Shown one piece after another: positions 17,927 to 25,842 of a stretch of DNA of 57,130 nt (positions within the stretch are counted from its first letter, which is position 1; every line of letters starts with the position of its first letter). Made by a program: the position numbers and the translations under genes. Source of the DNA: Mycobacterium sp. ACS4331 (GTDB taxonomy: Bacteria > Actinomycetota > Actinomycetes > Mycobacteriales > Mycobacteriaceae); the NCBI RefSeq assembly GCF_001667265.1, contig NZ_LZHW01000017.1, positions 1-57,130 on the forward strand, written 5' to 3'. Under the pieces are notes generated by a model, which worked only from the letters and a program-made list of their open reading frames with translations, did not search any database and was not told the origin of the DNA.

Positions 17927-18553
17927 CTACTGTCGGTGCGCCAGGCCCGAAGTGAGTCGCAGGACCATATCCGAGAAGACGGCATCCGCGTCGACGTCAT
18001 CCATCACACCGGTCATCTCCAACAGCACGAAACCGTGCATGGCCGACCAGAACTCGAGCGCGGCGTAGAAAGCCTCCTCGCCCTCGAGCCCGTAGGACTC
18101 CAGCACCGCGATGACCGGGGCGGCGGCATCCTTGGTGGCGGCCGAGTACTCGGGGTCGTCGCCCCCGAAGGGCATCCGGGTGAACGCCGAGTAGCGGCCC
18201 GGGTGGTGGTGGGCATAGCTGCGGTAGGCGCCGGCCATCACCATGACGGCGTCGTCACGGGTGCGGCCCTCCCCGACGGTGTTGAGCATCCCGATGATGT
18301 CGCCGACGACGCGCATGCGCACGGTGCGACGCAGATCGTCGAGGCTGTCGACGTGGTTGTAGAGCGACGGCCCCTTGGTCCCGAGGTGATTGGCCAGCGC
18401 GTTGATGGTCAGCGCGTCCCAGCCCTCCCGGTCCAGGAACGTCAGCGCCGCATTGACGATCACATCGCGGCTCAGTTTCGTCGACCGCGCCGGCGCACGC
18501 CCCCCGGCGCGCGACCGCGCACCCGTCTCGGGTGAGTCAGGTCGTGCGGCCAT
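17927..18553 (-). CDS. TetR family transcriptional regulator (Rv0681-like)
   Basis: 208 aa. The N-terminal HTH runs from about residue 25 to 75: IVNAALTFLDREGWDALTIN, then LGTKGPSLYNHVDSLDDL. A C-terminal TetR_C-like ligand domain with WSAMHGFVLLEM follows. The arginine-rich N-terminus (about 25 residues) precedes the HTH. It is divergent from the DUF3060 genes. An 11-bp palindrome TGACCGGGTCA at 18607-18617 is a possible but weak operator. The ligand is unknown. Confidence 0.85.
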   Translation of the reverse strand: MAARPDSPETGARSRAGGRAPARSTKLSRDVIVNAALTFLDREGWDALTINALANHLGTKGPSLYNHVDSLDDLRRTVRMRVVGDIIGMLNTVGEGRTRDDAVMVMAGAYRSYAHHHPGRYSAFTRMPFGGDDPEYSAATKDAAAPVIAVLESYGLEGEEAFYAALEFWSAMHGFVLLEMTGVMDDVDADAVFSDMVLRLTSGLAHRQ

Positions 18554-18667
18554 GGTGTTCCTTGCCTGGTGCGGTCGAGGGATGACGGTCAGCGATGAAC
18601 TCTAGTTGACCGGGTCACGCGAAGGCCGATCCCGCGGTCCCTGCCCAGACCGTGTCTTGGGGACGTA

Positions 18668-18695
18668 GTCTTTCCCGCACAGTCTTTCCCGCAGA
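18668..18695. repeat. Perfect-phase 14-bp direct repeat upstream of DUF3060 gene
   Basis: GTCTTTCCCGCACA (18668-18681) is followed directly by GTCTTTCCCGCAGA (18682-18695). It lies in the divergent intergenic region about 30 bp before the start of the first DUF3060 gene and could hold a regulator site or be a simple slip duplication. Confidence 0.7.
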
Positions 18696-18725
18696 CCGAC
18701 ACCACCGATTGGGAGGCACCAGAAG

Positions 18726-19103
18726 GTGAAGAGGACGAACGCGACGATCGGCGCGCTGGCCGCCACCGCCGTCGTGACCGCCGGCGGCGTCGCGGCGTCT
18801 CCGGCGGCGCAGGCCAAGTTCAACGACACCCACATCACCGGGGTCGGAATCGTGCAGACCGTCGACTGCCGGGACGCGACGCTGTTCGTCAACGGCGCCA
18901 ACAACGTGATCACGGCCCTGGGCAGCTGCTGGGCGGTCACGATGCAGGGGTCGAGCAACACCGTCATCGCCGACAACGTCGTCAACGACATCACGGTCTA
19001 CGGATTCGACCAGACCGCACTGTTCAAGACGGGCAACCCGGTGCTGGTCGACCGGGGCCGAGAACTCGGCATGACCAACCGTCTGGATCGGGTGCCCGCC
19101 TGA
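18726..19103 (+). CDS. Exported DUF3060 protein
   Basis: 125 aa, GTG start with GGGAGG about 10 bases upstream. The signal peptide has KR followed by a hydrophobic core and AQA before the mature KFND. The rest is a DUF3060 repeat-type region with regular asparagine and beta-strand spacing (FVNGANNVITALGSCWAVTM, then GSSNTVIADNVV), as in small beta-solenoids. Two cysteines (in VDCRD and GSCWA) may form a disulfide. It pairs with the lipoprotein 5 bp downstream. Function unknown. Confidence 0.8.
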   Translation: MKRTNATIGALAATAVVTAGGVAASPAAQAKFNDTHITGVGIVQTVDCRDATLFVNGANNVITALGSCWAVTMQGSSNTVIADNVVNDITVYGFDQTALFKTGNPVLVDRGRELGMTNRLDRVPA

Positions 19104-19108
19104 CTCCG

Positions 19109-19504
19109 GTGCGCCGCCCAGTCCTGCTCGCCGCCGTCCCCGCTCTCGCATTCGGCCTGATCGGCTGCGGCTCGGACGAGCCCGCTGCCACGACCGAGTC
19201 CTCGACGGCCACCGCGCCCGCACCGACGGGGTACGGCCGCACCCTGCACTACAGCTCGTTCGGCACCAAGGCGGACATCGACTGCGGCGACCGCCGCCCA
19301 TTGGACGTCTCGGGCTCGAACAACACCCTGACGGTCACGGGCACGTGCGCGTCGGTCACGGTCTCGGGCGCCGACAACCGCCTCCGGGTCACCGACGTCG
19401 CCGACTCGATCGTCGTCACGGGCCTGAACAACACGGTGGTCTACGACAACGGCGAGCCCGAGGTCACCGACAGCGGCACGGGTAACGACATCCGCCGCCC
19501 CTGA
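19109..19504 (+). CDS. DUF3060 lipoprotein
   Basis: 131 aa, GTG start. The N-terminus MRRPVLLAAVPALAFGLIGC is a lipoprotein signal with lipobox LIGC, so it should be anchored outside the membrane. A Thr/Ala-rich linker follows, then a DUF3060 region (LDVSGSNNTLTVTGTCASVT, then GLNNTVVYDNG) with the same Asn-rich periodicity and a cysteine pair as its neighbour. The two genes form an operon 5 bp apart and are probably paralogues, like Rv0679c/Rv0680c. Role unknown. Confidence 0.82.
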   Translation: MRRPVLLAAVPALAFGLIGCGSDEPAATTESSTATAPAPTGYGRTLHYSSFGTKADIDCGDRRPLDVSGSNNTLTVTGTCASVTVSGADNRLRVTDVADSIVVTGLNNTVVYDNGEPEVTDSGTGNDIRRP

Positions 19505-19515
19505 CGCCGGCGCCC

Positions 19516-20283
19516 TCAGGCTTTCTGCCCGTGCCGGCCCGCGCCGTCGGCGAAGCGTCTGGGACCGTCGGCCAGCGACGCGGCATCCAGCTGGGACAGG
19601 CTGCCGAACTCGTTGTCCATCGCCTGCGCCTCGGTCAACCCCCACTGCCCCAGCGTCGAGAGCCGGTCGGCGCGCAGGCACTGCTGCGGCAGCGCGGCCA
19701 GTTCAGCGGCCAGCTCCTCGGCCTGCTCGCGCGCGTGTCCGGTGGGGACCACTCGGTTGGCCAGTCCGATCGCGTATGCCTCGGCCGCGTCGACCGCGCG
19801 GCCGGTCAGGATCATGTCCATCGCGCGGCTGTGCCCGATCAGCCTGGGCAGCCGTACGGTGCCGCCGTCGATGAGCGGCACCCCCCACCGCCGGCAGAAG
19901 ACGCCGAAGACCGCATCCTCCTCGGCCACCCGCAGGTCGCACCACAGCGCCAGCTCCAGCCCACCGGCCACGGCGTAGCCGCTGACCGCGGCGATCACCG
20001 GCTTGGACAGCACCATGCGGGTCGGGCCCATCGGCCCCGGCCCGGTGCGGTGTGTCTGATTGGTGTCCGCGGTCCCCAAGGCCTTCAGATCCGCTCCCGC
20101 ACAGAAGGTTCCACCATCGCCCCACAGCACCGCGACCGACGCGGACTCGTCGGCGTCGAACTCCTCGAAGGCCGCCACGAGTTCGGCGGCCGCGGGTCCG
20201 TTGACCGCGTTTCGGGCCTGCGGCCGGTTCATGATGACCGTGGTCACCGGGCCGTCGCGTTCGACGCGCACTCCACCGCTCAT
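19516..20283 (-). CDS. echA5: Enoyl-CoA hydratase/isomerase family protein (EchA5-like)
   Basis: 255 aa crotonase fold. The oxyanion-hole segments are FCAGADLKALG (about 60-70) and VSGYAVAGGLELALWCDLRV (about 95-115). The first acidic position of true hydratases appears as L-E-L, and the second glutamate is replaced in RWGVPLIDGG, so the reaction may not be simple hydration. Its ATG overlaps the PaaX-like stop (ATGA at 20280-20283). It is the last gene of the fadE8 operon and ends 11 bp from the convergent DUF3060 gene. Confidence 0.88.
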   Translation of the reverse strand: MSGGVRVERDGPVTTVIMNRPQARNAVNGPAAAELVAAFEEFDADESASVAVLWGDGGTFCAGADLKALGTADTNQTHRTGPGPMGPTRMVLSKPVIAAVSGYAVAGGLELALWCDLRVAEEDAVFGVFCRRWGVPLIDGGTVRLPRLIGHSRAMDMILTGRAVDAAEAYAIGLANRVVPTGHAREQAEELAAELAALPQQCLRADRLSTLGQWGLTEAQAMDNEFGSLSQLDAASLADGPRRFADGAGRHGQKA

Positions 20284-21017
20284 CGGTTCGCCTCCTGCAG
20301 TTGGTTGATCGGATCGCGGCGGGCGACCAGTTCGTCAGCGAAATCGGTGTAGGCGCGGCGCAGTTCGTCGGCCGGCCAGTCATCGGGCAGCAGCTGGGCC
20401 GGCAGCACCGGATCGGTCAGCAGGTGACGCACGATGGCAGCGGCCGTCACAAACCGGGCCGACCTCTCCCCCGCCTCGGCCAGCGCGGCCAGCAGGTGCC
20501 TGGCGTCGGCGGCCCACGCATCAAGGTCCCACAACTGCGCCGCCAGCGCCTCGGGGGCCGATTCCCGCACCTCGAAGACCCGCACCACTGCGCGCACCTC
20601 GTCGGGCAGGTCGGCGTCAAGGTTGTCCGGACGCAGCCAGACGCCCTCCCGCAGTTCTGCGAATCGACTGTCCTGCAACATCTTCCGCAGGGAAGACCGA
20701 TCCCTGGCATCGATGCCCACCGTGGTGATCACGAGCATCACCCAAGTCCCGTCCCACGGCCGCAGCCGGGGATGCACGGCATCGTCCTGGCGGCGCTGCC
20801 GCGCCAGGAGCCGATCCGAGAGCCGATAGCCGTCGGCCGAGCGCACGAGGTCACCCGCGCTCACCATGCGCGTCAGCGCCACCCGCAGCGTCGACTCCTT
20901 GATGTCGAAATCGGCTGTCAAACGGACCAATTCGGCTGCCGAGGCCCACGCGGGGTGCGCACCGAGCAGCACCGAAAGCACGACAGAGCGGGCGGTCAGC
21001 CGCCTCAGGGGCCCCAC
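20280..21017 (-). CDS. PaaX-family transcriptional regulator (Rv0674-like)
   Basis: About 245 aa from the GTG at 21017; the open frame extends to 21092 but that part lies inside the upstream gene. Family traits are the N-terminal winged helix (SVVLSVLLGAHPAWASAAEL, then ESTLRVALTRMVSAGDL) and the W-D-G-T-W motif (RPWDGTWVMLVI), followed by the PaaX C-terminal helices. PaaX proteins repress aryl-CoA catabolism genes and respond to phenylacetyl-CoA-type ligands. Embedded between two crotonases and behind an acyl-CoA dehydrogenase, it probably autoregulates this operon. Confidence 0.85.
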   Translation of the reverse strand: MGPLRRLTARSVVLSVLLGAHPAWASAAELVRLTADFDIKESTLRVALTRMVSAGDLVRSADGYRLSDRLLARQRRQDDAVHPRLRPWDGTWVMLVITTVGIDARDRSSLRKMLQDSRFAELREGVWLRPDNLDADLPDEVRAVVRVFEVRESAPEALAAQLWDLDAWAADARHLLAALAEAGERSARFVTAAAIVRHLLTDPVLPAQLLPDDWPADELRRAYTDFADELVARRDPINQLQEANR

Positions 21018-21018
21018 G

Positions 21019-21927
21019 TCACACCCCCGAGGTGCGCCTGCCGTGGTCACCGCGCGGTTCGTCGCGGTGCCGCACGGCCTCGCGGAATCCATGCGCGGTG
21101 GCGTCGGCGACGAAGGCGTGCCCCTCCGGGGTGTGCCGGGCGATCCCGTCGAACACCGTGCTGATCATCTGCGAGGTCGCCACGCCCTGGTTCAACAGTG
21201 CGGCGTTGCAGGCCAGTTTCGCCATGATCAGCTGGTTCACCGGCATCGAGGCGATCCGCTCGACCAGACGCTCGGTGCGCTCGTCGAGGTCGTCGGGTTC
21301 GGGCGCCTCGACCGCCAGACCCCATTCCGCGGCCTGGGCGCCGGTGATGCAGTCGCCCGTGAACAGCAGGCGTTTGGCGCGCTGGTCACCGAGCCGGTGC
21401 GCCCACAGGCCCGCGGCGGGCACCCCCCAGACCCGCATCGGCGGATACCCGATCTTGGCGTCGGCCGCCGCGATCACCTGGTCGGCATGCAGTGCGATGT
21501 CGGTTCCGCCGGCGATGCAGTAACCGTGGATCTTGACCACCGTCGGCTTGTCGGCGTGCATGAGGCTCGCGAACCCGCGGACGAACCGGCTCATCATCTG
21601 GTAGTCGATCATCGGGTCCCAGGGCTGGTCCGGCCGGTGGTTGGTGGCCTGGATCCGCCCGTCGAGCACCGTGTCCCGGCGATCGCCACCGCCGCCCGCC
21701 GACGACCGGTCGGCATAGGCGCCGAGGTCGAAACCGGCGCAGAATCCCGCACCGCGGCCAGACACCAGGATCACGTGCACCCTCGGGTCGAGATCGGCGC
21801 GCTCGACCAGGGCGGCCAGCTCGACCGGGGTGTCGGCGACGATCGCGTTGCCGCGTTCGGGCCGGTTGAACGTGATGCGCGCGACCCGGTCGGTGACCTC
21901 ATAGGTCATGGTGTTCAACGCATCCAT
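21019..21927 (-). CDS. echA4: Enoyl-CoA hydratase/isomerase family protein (EchA4-like)
   Basis: 302 aa, a little longer than a basic crotonase. FCAGFDLGAYADRSS (about 60-75) and KIHGYCIAGGTDIALHADQV (about 130-150) build the oxyanion hole. An insert rich in Gly/Arg/Asp follows the first motif. The hydratase glutamates are not conserved (IAGGTD, WGVPAAG), so another crotonase reaction is likely. GGGAGGAG precedes the ATG. It lies between fadE8 and the PaaX-like gene; a hairpin element separates it from fadE8. Confidence 0.88.
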   Translation of the reverse strand: MDALNTMTYEVTDRVARITFNRPERGNAIVADTPVELAALVERADLDPRVHVILVSGRGAGFCAGFDLGAYADRSSAGGGGDRRDTVLDGRIQATNHRPDQPWDPMIDYQMMSRFVRGFASLMHADKPTVVKIHGYCIAGGTDIALHADQVIAAADAKIGYPPMRVWGVPAAGLWAHRLGDQRAKRLLFTGDCITGAQAAEWGLAVEAPEPDDLDERTERLVERIASMPVNQLIMAKLACNAALLNQGVATSQMISTVFDGIARHTPEGHAFVADATAHGFREAVRHRDEPRGDHGRRTSGV

Positions 21928-21959
21928 GCGCCGCTCCTCCCGCCGCTGCTCGCCAGCCG

Positions 21960-22017
21960 CGAGCAGACACAGACTCGCATGAAACCCCTCGAATTCATGC
22001 GAGTCTGCGTCTGCTCG
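21960..22017. repeat. Long hairpin element between fadE8 and echA4
   Basis: Two 24-base arms (21960-21983 and 21994-22017) pair with a single mismatch around a 10-base loop. The inner part reads CAGACTCGCATGAA and its complement. It lies inside the operon, 15 bp past the fadE8 stop, and looks like a member of a dispersed palindrome family distinct from the one at 51-3040. Confidence 0.85.
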
Positions 22018-22032
22018 GCAGGATCAACCCCT

Positions 22033-23664
22033 TCACCCCTTGACCAGGGCACGCTCGAGGATGGGCGCGACGTCGAGGCCCGCGGGCATGGTGCCGTACG
22101 CGCCGCCCCATCGCCCGTCCAGGCGGGTGGCCAGGAATGCATCCGCGACGGCGGGGTGCCCGTGCCGCACCAGGAGCGCGCCCTGCATCGCCAGGCAGAT
22201 GTCCTCGGCCACGCTGCGAGCACGGAACGCGATCGTCTCGAGGTCACCGAGCTGCGGCTTCAACCGCGCGACGTGGGCGTCGAGGCGTGCGTCGGCGCCC
22301 GCGGCCTGCGCGAGTTCGTCGAACAGCACGTCCACCGACTCGGGCCGGGTGGCCATGGCGCGCAACGTGTCCAGCGCGCTCACGTTGCCCGAGCCCTCCC
22401 AGATGCCCATCAGGGGGGCCTCACGGTAGAGCCGCGGCATACCCGAGTCCTCGACATACCCGTTGCCGCCGAGGCACTCCATGGCCTCGGCCGCATGTCC
22501 GGTCGAGCGCTTGCACACCCAGTACTTGGCCGCGGCCAGTCCGATGCGGCGCAGCAGCGACTCACGCTCGTCGCCCCGGACCGCACGGTCGGTGGCCCCC
22601 GCCATCCGGAACGCCACCATGGTCGCGGCCTCGGCTTCGACGGCCAGGTCCGCCAACACGTTGCGCATCAGCGGCTGGTCGATCAGGTACTCACCGAAGG
22701 CCTCGCGGTGCGTCGCGTGATGCACCGCCCGAGCCAGGCCGGTGCGCATGCTGGTGGCACTGCCCAACGTGCAGTCCAGTCGGGTCAGATTGACCATCTC
22801 GATGATGGTCGGCACGCCGCGGCCCTCGTCACCGACCAGCCACGCCGTCGCACCGTCGTATTCGACCTCGCTGGACGCGTTGGCATGGTTGCCGAGCTTG
22901 TCCTTGAGCCGCTGCAGAAACATCCGGTTGCGGGTCCCGTCGGGCAGCACGCGCGGCAGCAGGAAGCAGGACAGGCCGCCCGGCGCCTGAGCCAGGACGA
23001 GGAAGATGTCGCACATCGGAGCGGAGGTGAACCACTTGTGCCCGGTCAGGGAGTAGCTGCCGTCGCCGTTGGGCACCGCAGCCGTGGTGCCTGCCCGCAC
23101 ATCGGACCCACCCTGCTTCTCGGTCATCGACATGCCGGCGGTGATCCCGGCCTTGGTGGCCGGCACCCTCAGTTCGGGGTCGTACACCCGCGAAGTCAGC
23201 AGGGGTTCGTAGACCGCGGCGAGGTCGGGGTTGTGCCGCAGCGCTGGGACCACGGCGTAGGTCATCGAGATCGGGCAGATGTGGCCGGGCTCGGGCGTCC
23301 ACACCGAGGTCTTGGCGGCACGGACGACATGGGCGCCCGGACGATCGTCGGCCCACGGCGCGGCGTGCAGACCGTGGGCGATCGCGGTGCGCATCAACTC
23401 GTGATAGGCGGGGTCGTACTCGACCTCGTCGACGCGGTGGCCGGTGCGGTCGTGGGTGTGCAGCACCGGGCGGTTGCGGTCGGCGAGTTCACCCCAGCGC
23501 TGGGCCTGCCGACCGCCGCTCAGTGCGCCGAGTTCGGTGATCTCGTCCAGGCCCCACTGTCCGCCCTCGCGCACGATGGCCTCGGTGAGCACCGGAGAGG
23601 TTGCCGGGTTGTGGTCCTCCAGCGCGGGGACCTGGTTGGTGACGACGTGGGTGTCCGACATCAT
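22033..23664 (-). CDS. fadE8: AidB-type acyl-CoA dehydrogenase (FadE8-like)
   Basis: 543 aa. The long N-terminal extension, ITAGMSMTEKQGGSDVRAGT (FAD/substrate loop), TGHKWFTSAPMCD, and the C-terminal CLGGNGYVEDSGMPRLYREA with the following WEGSGNV are typical of the AidB/FadE8 branch rather than classical fatty acyl-CoA dehydrogenases. It probably oxidises a CoA thioester (perhaps a branched or aryl acyl-CoA) with FAD. First gene of fadE8-echA4-paaX-like-echA5. A large palindrome lies just upstream and is shared with the divergent cupin gene. Confidence 0.92.
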   Translation of the reverse strand: MMSDTHVVTNQVPALEDHNPATSPVLTEAIVREGGQWGLDEITELGALSGGRQAQRWGELADRNRPVLHTHDRTGHRVDEVEYDPAYHELMRTAIAHGLHAAPWADDRPGAHVVRAAKTSVWTPEPGHICPISMTYAVVPALRHNPDLAAVYEPLLTSRVYDPELRVPATKAGITAGMSMTEKQGGSDVRAGTTAAVPNGDGSYSLTGHKWFTSAPMCDIFLVLAQAPGGLSCFLLPRVLPDGTRNRMFLQRLKDKLGNHANASSEVEYDGATAWLVGDEGRGVPTIIEMVNLTRLDCTLGSATSMRTGLARAVHHATHREAFGEYLIDQPLMRNVLADLAVEAEAATMVAFRMAGATDRAVRGDERESLLRRIGLAAAKYWVCKRSTGHAAEAMECLGGNGYVEDSGMPRLYREAPLMGIWEGSGNVSALDTLRAMATRPESVDVLFDELAQAAGADARLDAHVARLKPQLGDLETIAFRARSVAEDICLAMQGALLVRHGHPAVADAFLATRLDGRWGGAYGTMPAGLDVAPILERALVKG

Positions 23665-23671
23665 CCCGATG

Positions 23672-23705
23672 TTACATATCTACGACGATCGTCGGAAGTA
23701 TGTAA
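23672..23705. promoter_or_regulatory. 34-bp imperfect palindrome between fadE8 and cupin genes
   Basis: Outer arms TTACATA (23672-23678) and TATGTAA (23699-23705) and the inner perfect 12-mer CGACGATCGTCG (23683-23694) share one centre at 23688.5. The element lies 8 bp before the fadE8 start and touches the probable cupin start, so a bound dimer or tetramer could control both genes. Confidence 0.7.
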
Positions 23706-24058
23706 TGGATACAGTGACTGCCATGCAGCCCAACACGTCGGCGTCCACCGCATCGCTGGAACTCGCCCACGAGCCCGTGCCCGACGAGCAGGCCGTACGC
23801 GGGGCCCCCACCACGGCCGTCACCGAACTCGGTGAGTTCAATGGGCTCGAGGTCGGCGTGTGGGAGATGACCCCGGGAGTGATGACCGACGTCGAGGCCG
23901 ACGAGGTCTTCGTGGTGCTATCCGGCGCGGGGACCGTCGAATTCGCCGACGGCACTGCGCCCCTGCACCTGGGACCCGGCGACGTCGTGCGACTGGCCGC
24001 CGGCGCCCAGACCGTCTGGACCGTCACCGAAACCCTGCGCAAGGTCTACCTGAGCTGA
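23705..24058 (+). CDS. Small cupin-domain protein
   Basis: 117 aa from the ATG at 23705; ATG at 23723 is an alternative that would leave the palindrome outside the gene. A single cupin barrel covers about residues 40-117: GVWEMTPGVMTDVEADEVFV, GAGTVEFADGT and LHLGPGDVVRLAAGAQTVWT. The usual metal histidines of motif 1 are replaced (D-V-E-A-D-E), so metal binding is uncertain. The gene is divergent from fadE8 and overlaps the 3' end of the PAP2 gene on the other strand by 141 bp. Function unknown. Confidence 0.8.
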   Translation: MDTVTAMQPNTSASTASLELAHEPVPDEQAVRGAPTTAVTELGEFNGLEVGVWEMTPGVMTDVEADEVFVVLSGAGTVEFADGTAPLHLGPGDVVRLAAGAQTVWTVTETLRKVYLS

Positions 24059-25108
24059 CTCGGCGACGCGGCGCCTGTCCAACGCGGCCAGGATCCACGT
24101 GACGGCCAGGGCCAGGGCCCACCCCAGCAGGATGTCGATCACGTAGTGTTCGGCCGAGTACACCAGGGTGAACGCCATGATCAGCGGGTAGGCCACCAGC
24201 GCCGGGCGCCACCACGGATTGATGCGGTTCCACAGGAACATCGCGATGCCCAGGCTCAGCCCGGCGTGCAGTGACGGGATGGCGGCAACCAGGTTCACGC
24301 TGGCCTGCCCCTGGTCGAGCAGGGCCCGCGCGGTGTCGAGGTTGAGCACCCCCCAGCCGCGGGTCGAGATCCGCTCGACCCACTCGTGCGCGCCCGGTTG
24401 GCTGTGCGCCATGGCCCCGAGCACCCCGCCGTCGGGCACGTCACGGGCCGAGGTGAACATGCACCCCGGGTTCGCCGGTCCCCCCGCCACATCCGCGGCA
24501 GTGCATCGGGCCGCCGCCCACGGCGGCGCCGCGGGCAGCAGCGCATAGATCACCAACCCGGCGAACGACAGCGACACGAACAGTTTCGCGAACCGCTTCC
24601 ATTCGTCGCGGTTGCGCAGCCACAGCACCGCCGCGATGACGTACGGCAGGATGAAGAAGGACATGTAGGTGGTGCTGATCACCACCTCCCACCAGGGCGC
24701 ATGCGCCTGTTTGAGGTGCTGCTGCAGCCACACCGTGGGCACCACACCGGAGAACATCCAGCGATCCACCTCGGCCGGCCAGTGCCACAGCGTCGGGCGC
24801 CCGATCAGGTCGGCCGCTCCCCGGGACAGGTCGTAGACGATGAGCACCAGCGCGAACGGCAGCCAGTCCCGGATCACGTACAGCACCTGCCGGCGACCGA
24901 TGCTGGCCGCGGCCAACCCGGTGCAGATGTAGAGCAGCAGCAGTTCGCGGTTGAAGGCGAAGCCGTCGGTCACCGTGCGGGCGATAATCACCCCAGCCCA
25001 CAGCGCGATGGCCGCCCACCGCACGACGAGCAGCCGACGCTGGCGGGACACCCGAACCCCGGTTGCGGTTCGCTCCAGCGTCACCGAGGTCTCTTCGAGC
25101 GCCGACAT
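23918..25108 (-). CDS. PAP2-superfamily membrane phosphatase/inositolphosphotransferase-like protein
   Basis: 396 aa with about eight hydrophobic helices. The PAP2 signature appears as PSLHAGLSLGIAMF (motif 2, P-S-x-H) and SAEHYVIDILLGW (motif 3, H-x3-D). YDLSRGAADL lies before motif 1. The layout with N-terminal helices resembles the inositol phosphorylceramide synthase-like subgroup, acting on a lipid phosphate in the membrane. The last 50 residues are low complexity (GLGAGGQSHDVAGSQ) and are encoded antisense to the cupin gene, which suggests a lost original stop codon. Confidence 0.82.
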   Translation of the reverse strand: MSALEETSVTLERTATGVRVSRQRRLLVVRWAAIALWAGVIIARTVTDGFAFNRELLLLYICTGLAAASIGRRQVLYVIRDWLPFALVLIVYDLSRGAADLIGRPTLWHWPAEVDRWMFSGVVPTVWLQQHLKQAHAPWWEVVISTTYMSFFILPYVIAAVLWLRNRDEWKRFAKLFVSLSFAGLVIYALLPAAPPWAAARCTAADVAGGPANPGCMFTSARDVPDGGVLGAMAHSQPGAHEWVERISTRGWGVLNLDTARALLDQGQASVNLVAAIPSLHAGLSLGIAMFLWNRINPWWRPALVAYPLIMAFTLVYSAEHYVIDILLGWALALAVTWILAALDRRRVAESAQVDLAQGFGDGPDGLGAGGQSHDVAGSQVQGRSAVGEFDGPRAG

Positions 25109-25156
25109 CCAGGTCAGGGTAGTTCACCCAGGCAGAACCAATCGTTTGATTTCCAT

Positions 25157-25729
25157 TCAGCTTCCGGTCGCGTCATCGATGAGCCGGGCCGCCGCAGTCC
25201 GGGCGTGCAGCAGCGCGACGGTGTCGTTGAGCGAGGTCGCCAACGCCGTGGCGCCCTCGAACAGGACCAGCAGTTGATTGCCGAGAGCATAGGGATCGTC
25301 GGCACCAGCCTCCGCGGCCACCGCGATCAGGCGCTGCGCGAAGCGGCGTTTGTGAGCGCGGACCAACTCGTCGACCCGCTCCCAGCTTCCCGCGGACTCG
25401 ACGGCGGCATTGTGGAACGGGCAGCCACGGAATCGTTCCACCGGGGGCGCGTCGAAGATCGCCAGCAGGCGCTCACGTGGAGCCAGGTCGGCCCGATCCA
25501 GCGGCCGCTCCATCGGGGTGCCCGACTCGTCGAGACCACGAAGGTAGTTCTCGACAAGTTCCGTCTTACTCGAAAAGTATTGATAGAGCGTACGTTTCGA
25601 CACCTTGGCCTGTTTGATGACCATCTCGACGCCGGTGGCGTTGATTCCGTTTCGGTAGAACAGCTTGGCCGCGGTGGCGACGAGACGCTCGCGCGCACCC
25701 CGGCCACGGCCCGACACCTCGGTGGTCAC
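25157..25729 (-). CDS. TetR family transcriptional regulator
   Basis: 190 aa from the GTG at 25729; the open frame continues upstream to 25840 but that part covers the divergent promoter. The HTH occupies about residues 10-60 (LVATAAKLFYRNGINATGVE, then AKVSKRTLYQYFSSKTELV). A conserved CPFHNAAVE segment near residue 105 is seen in the YcdC/AcrR-like branch with C-terminal TetR_C domains. It is divergent from the NmrA-family gene and probably represses it. Confidence 0.88.
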   Translation of the reverse strand: MTTEVSGRGRGARERLVATAAKLFYRNGINATGVEMVIKQAKVSKRTLYQYFSSKTELVENYLRGLDESGTPMERPLDRADLAPRERLLAIFDAPPVERFRGCPFHNAAVESAGSWERVDELVRAHKRRFAQRLIAVAAEAGADDPYALGNQLLVLFEGATALATSLNDTVALLHARTAAARLIDDATGS

Positions 25730-25795
25730 ACCCAGAGCATACCGATCACCCGATGATTCATTACCCGTGTGGACAGGGCATTCAGCACTTTGGAA

Positions 25796-25829
25796 ACCGA
25801 TCGGTGTACTTTGAAGTGAAAACGGTACA
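25796..25829. promoter_or_regulatory. Candidate TetR operator in the TetR/NmrA intergenic region
   Basis: ACCGATCGGT (25796-25805) is a perfect 10-bp palindrome. TGTAC (25805-25809) and GTACA (25825-25829) form a wider inverted pair. Either could be the operator; the position about 40 bp before the NmrA start suits repression. Confidence 0.4.
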
Positions 25830-25842
25830 GAGGAGACCACCT

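Noticed and set aside
20866..23835. 989-codon plus-strand frame across the fadE8-echA4 region
   Set aside because: It crosses intergenic hairpins and opposes well-supported genes; composition is that of a shadow frame.
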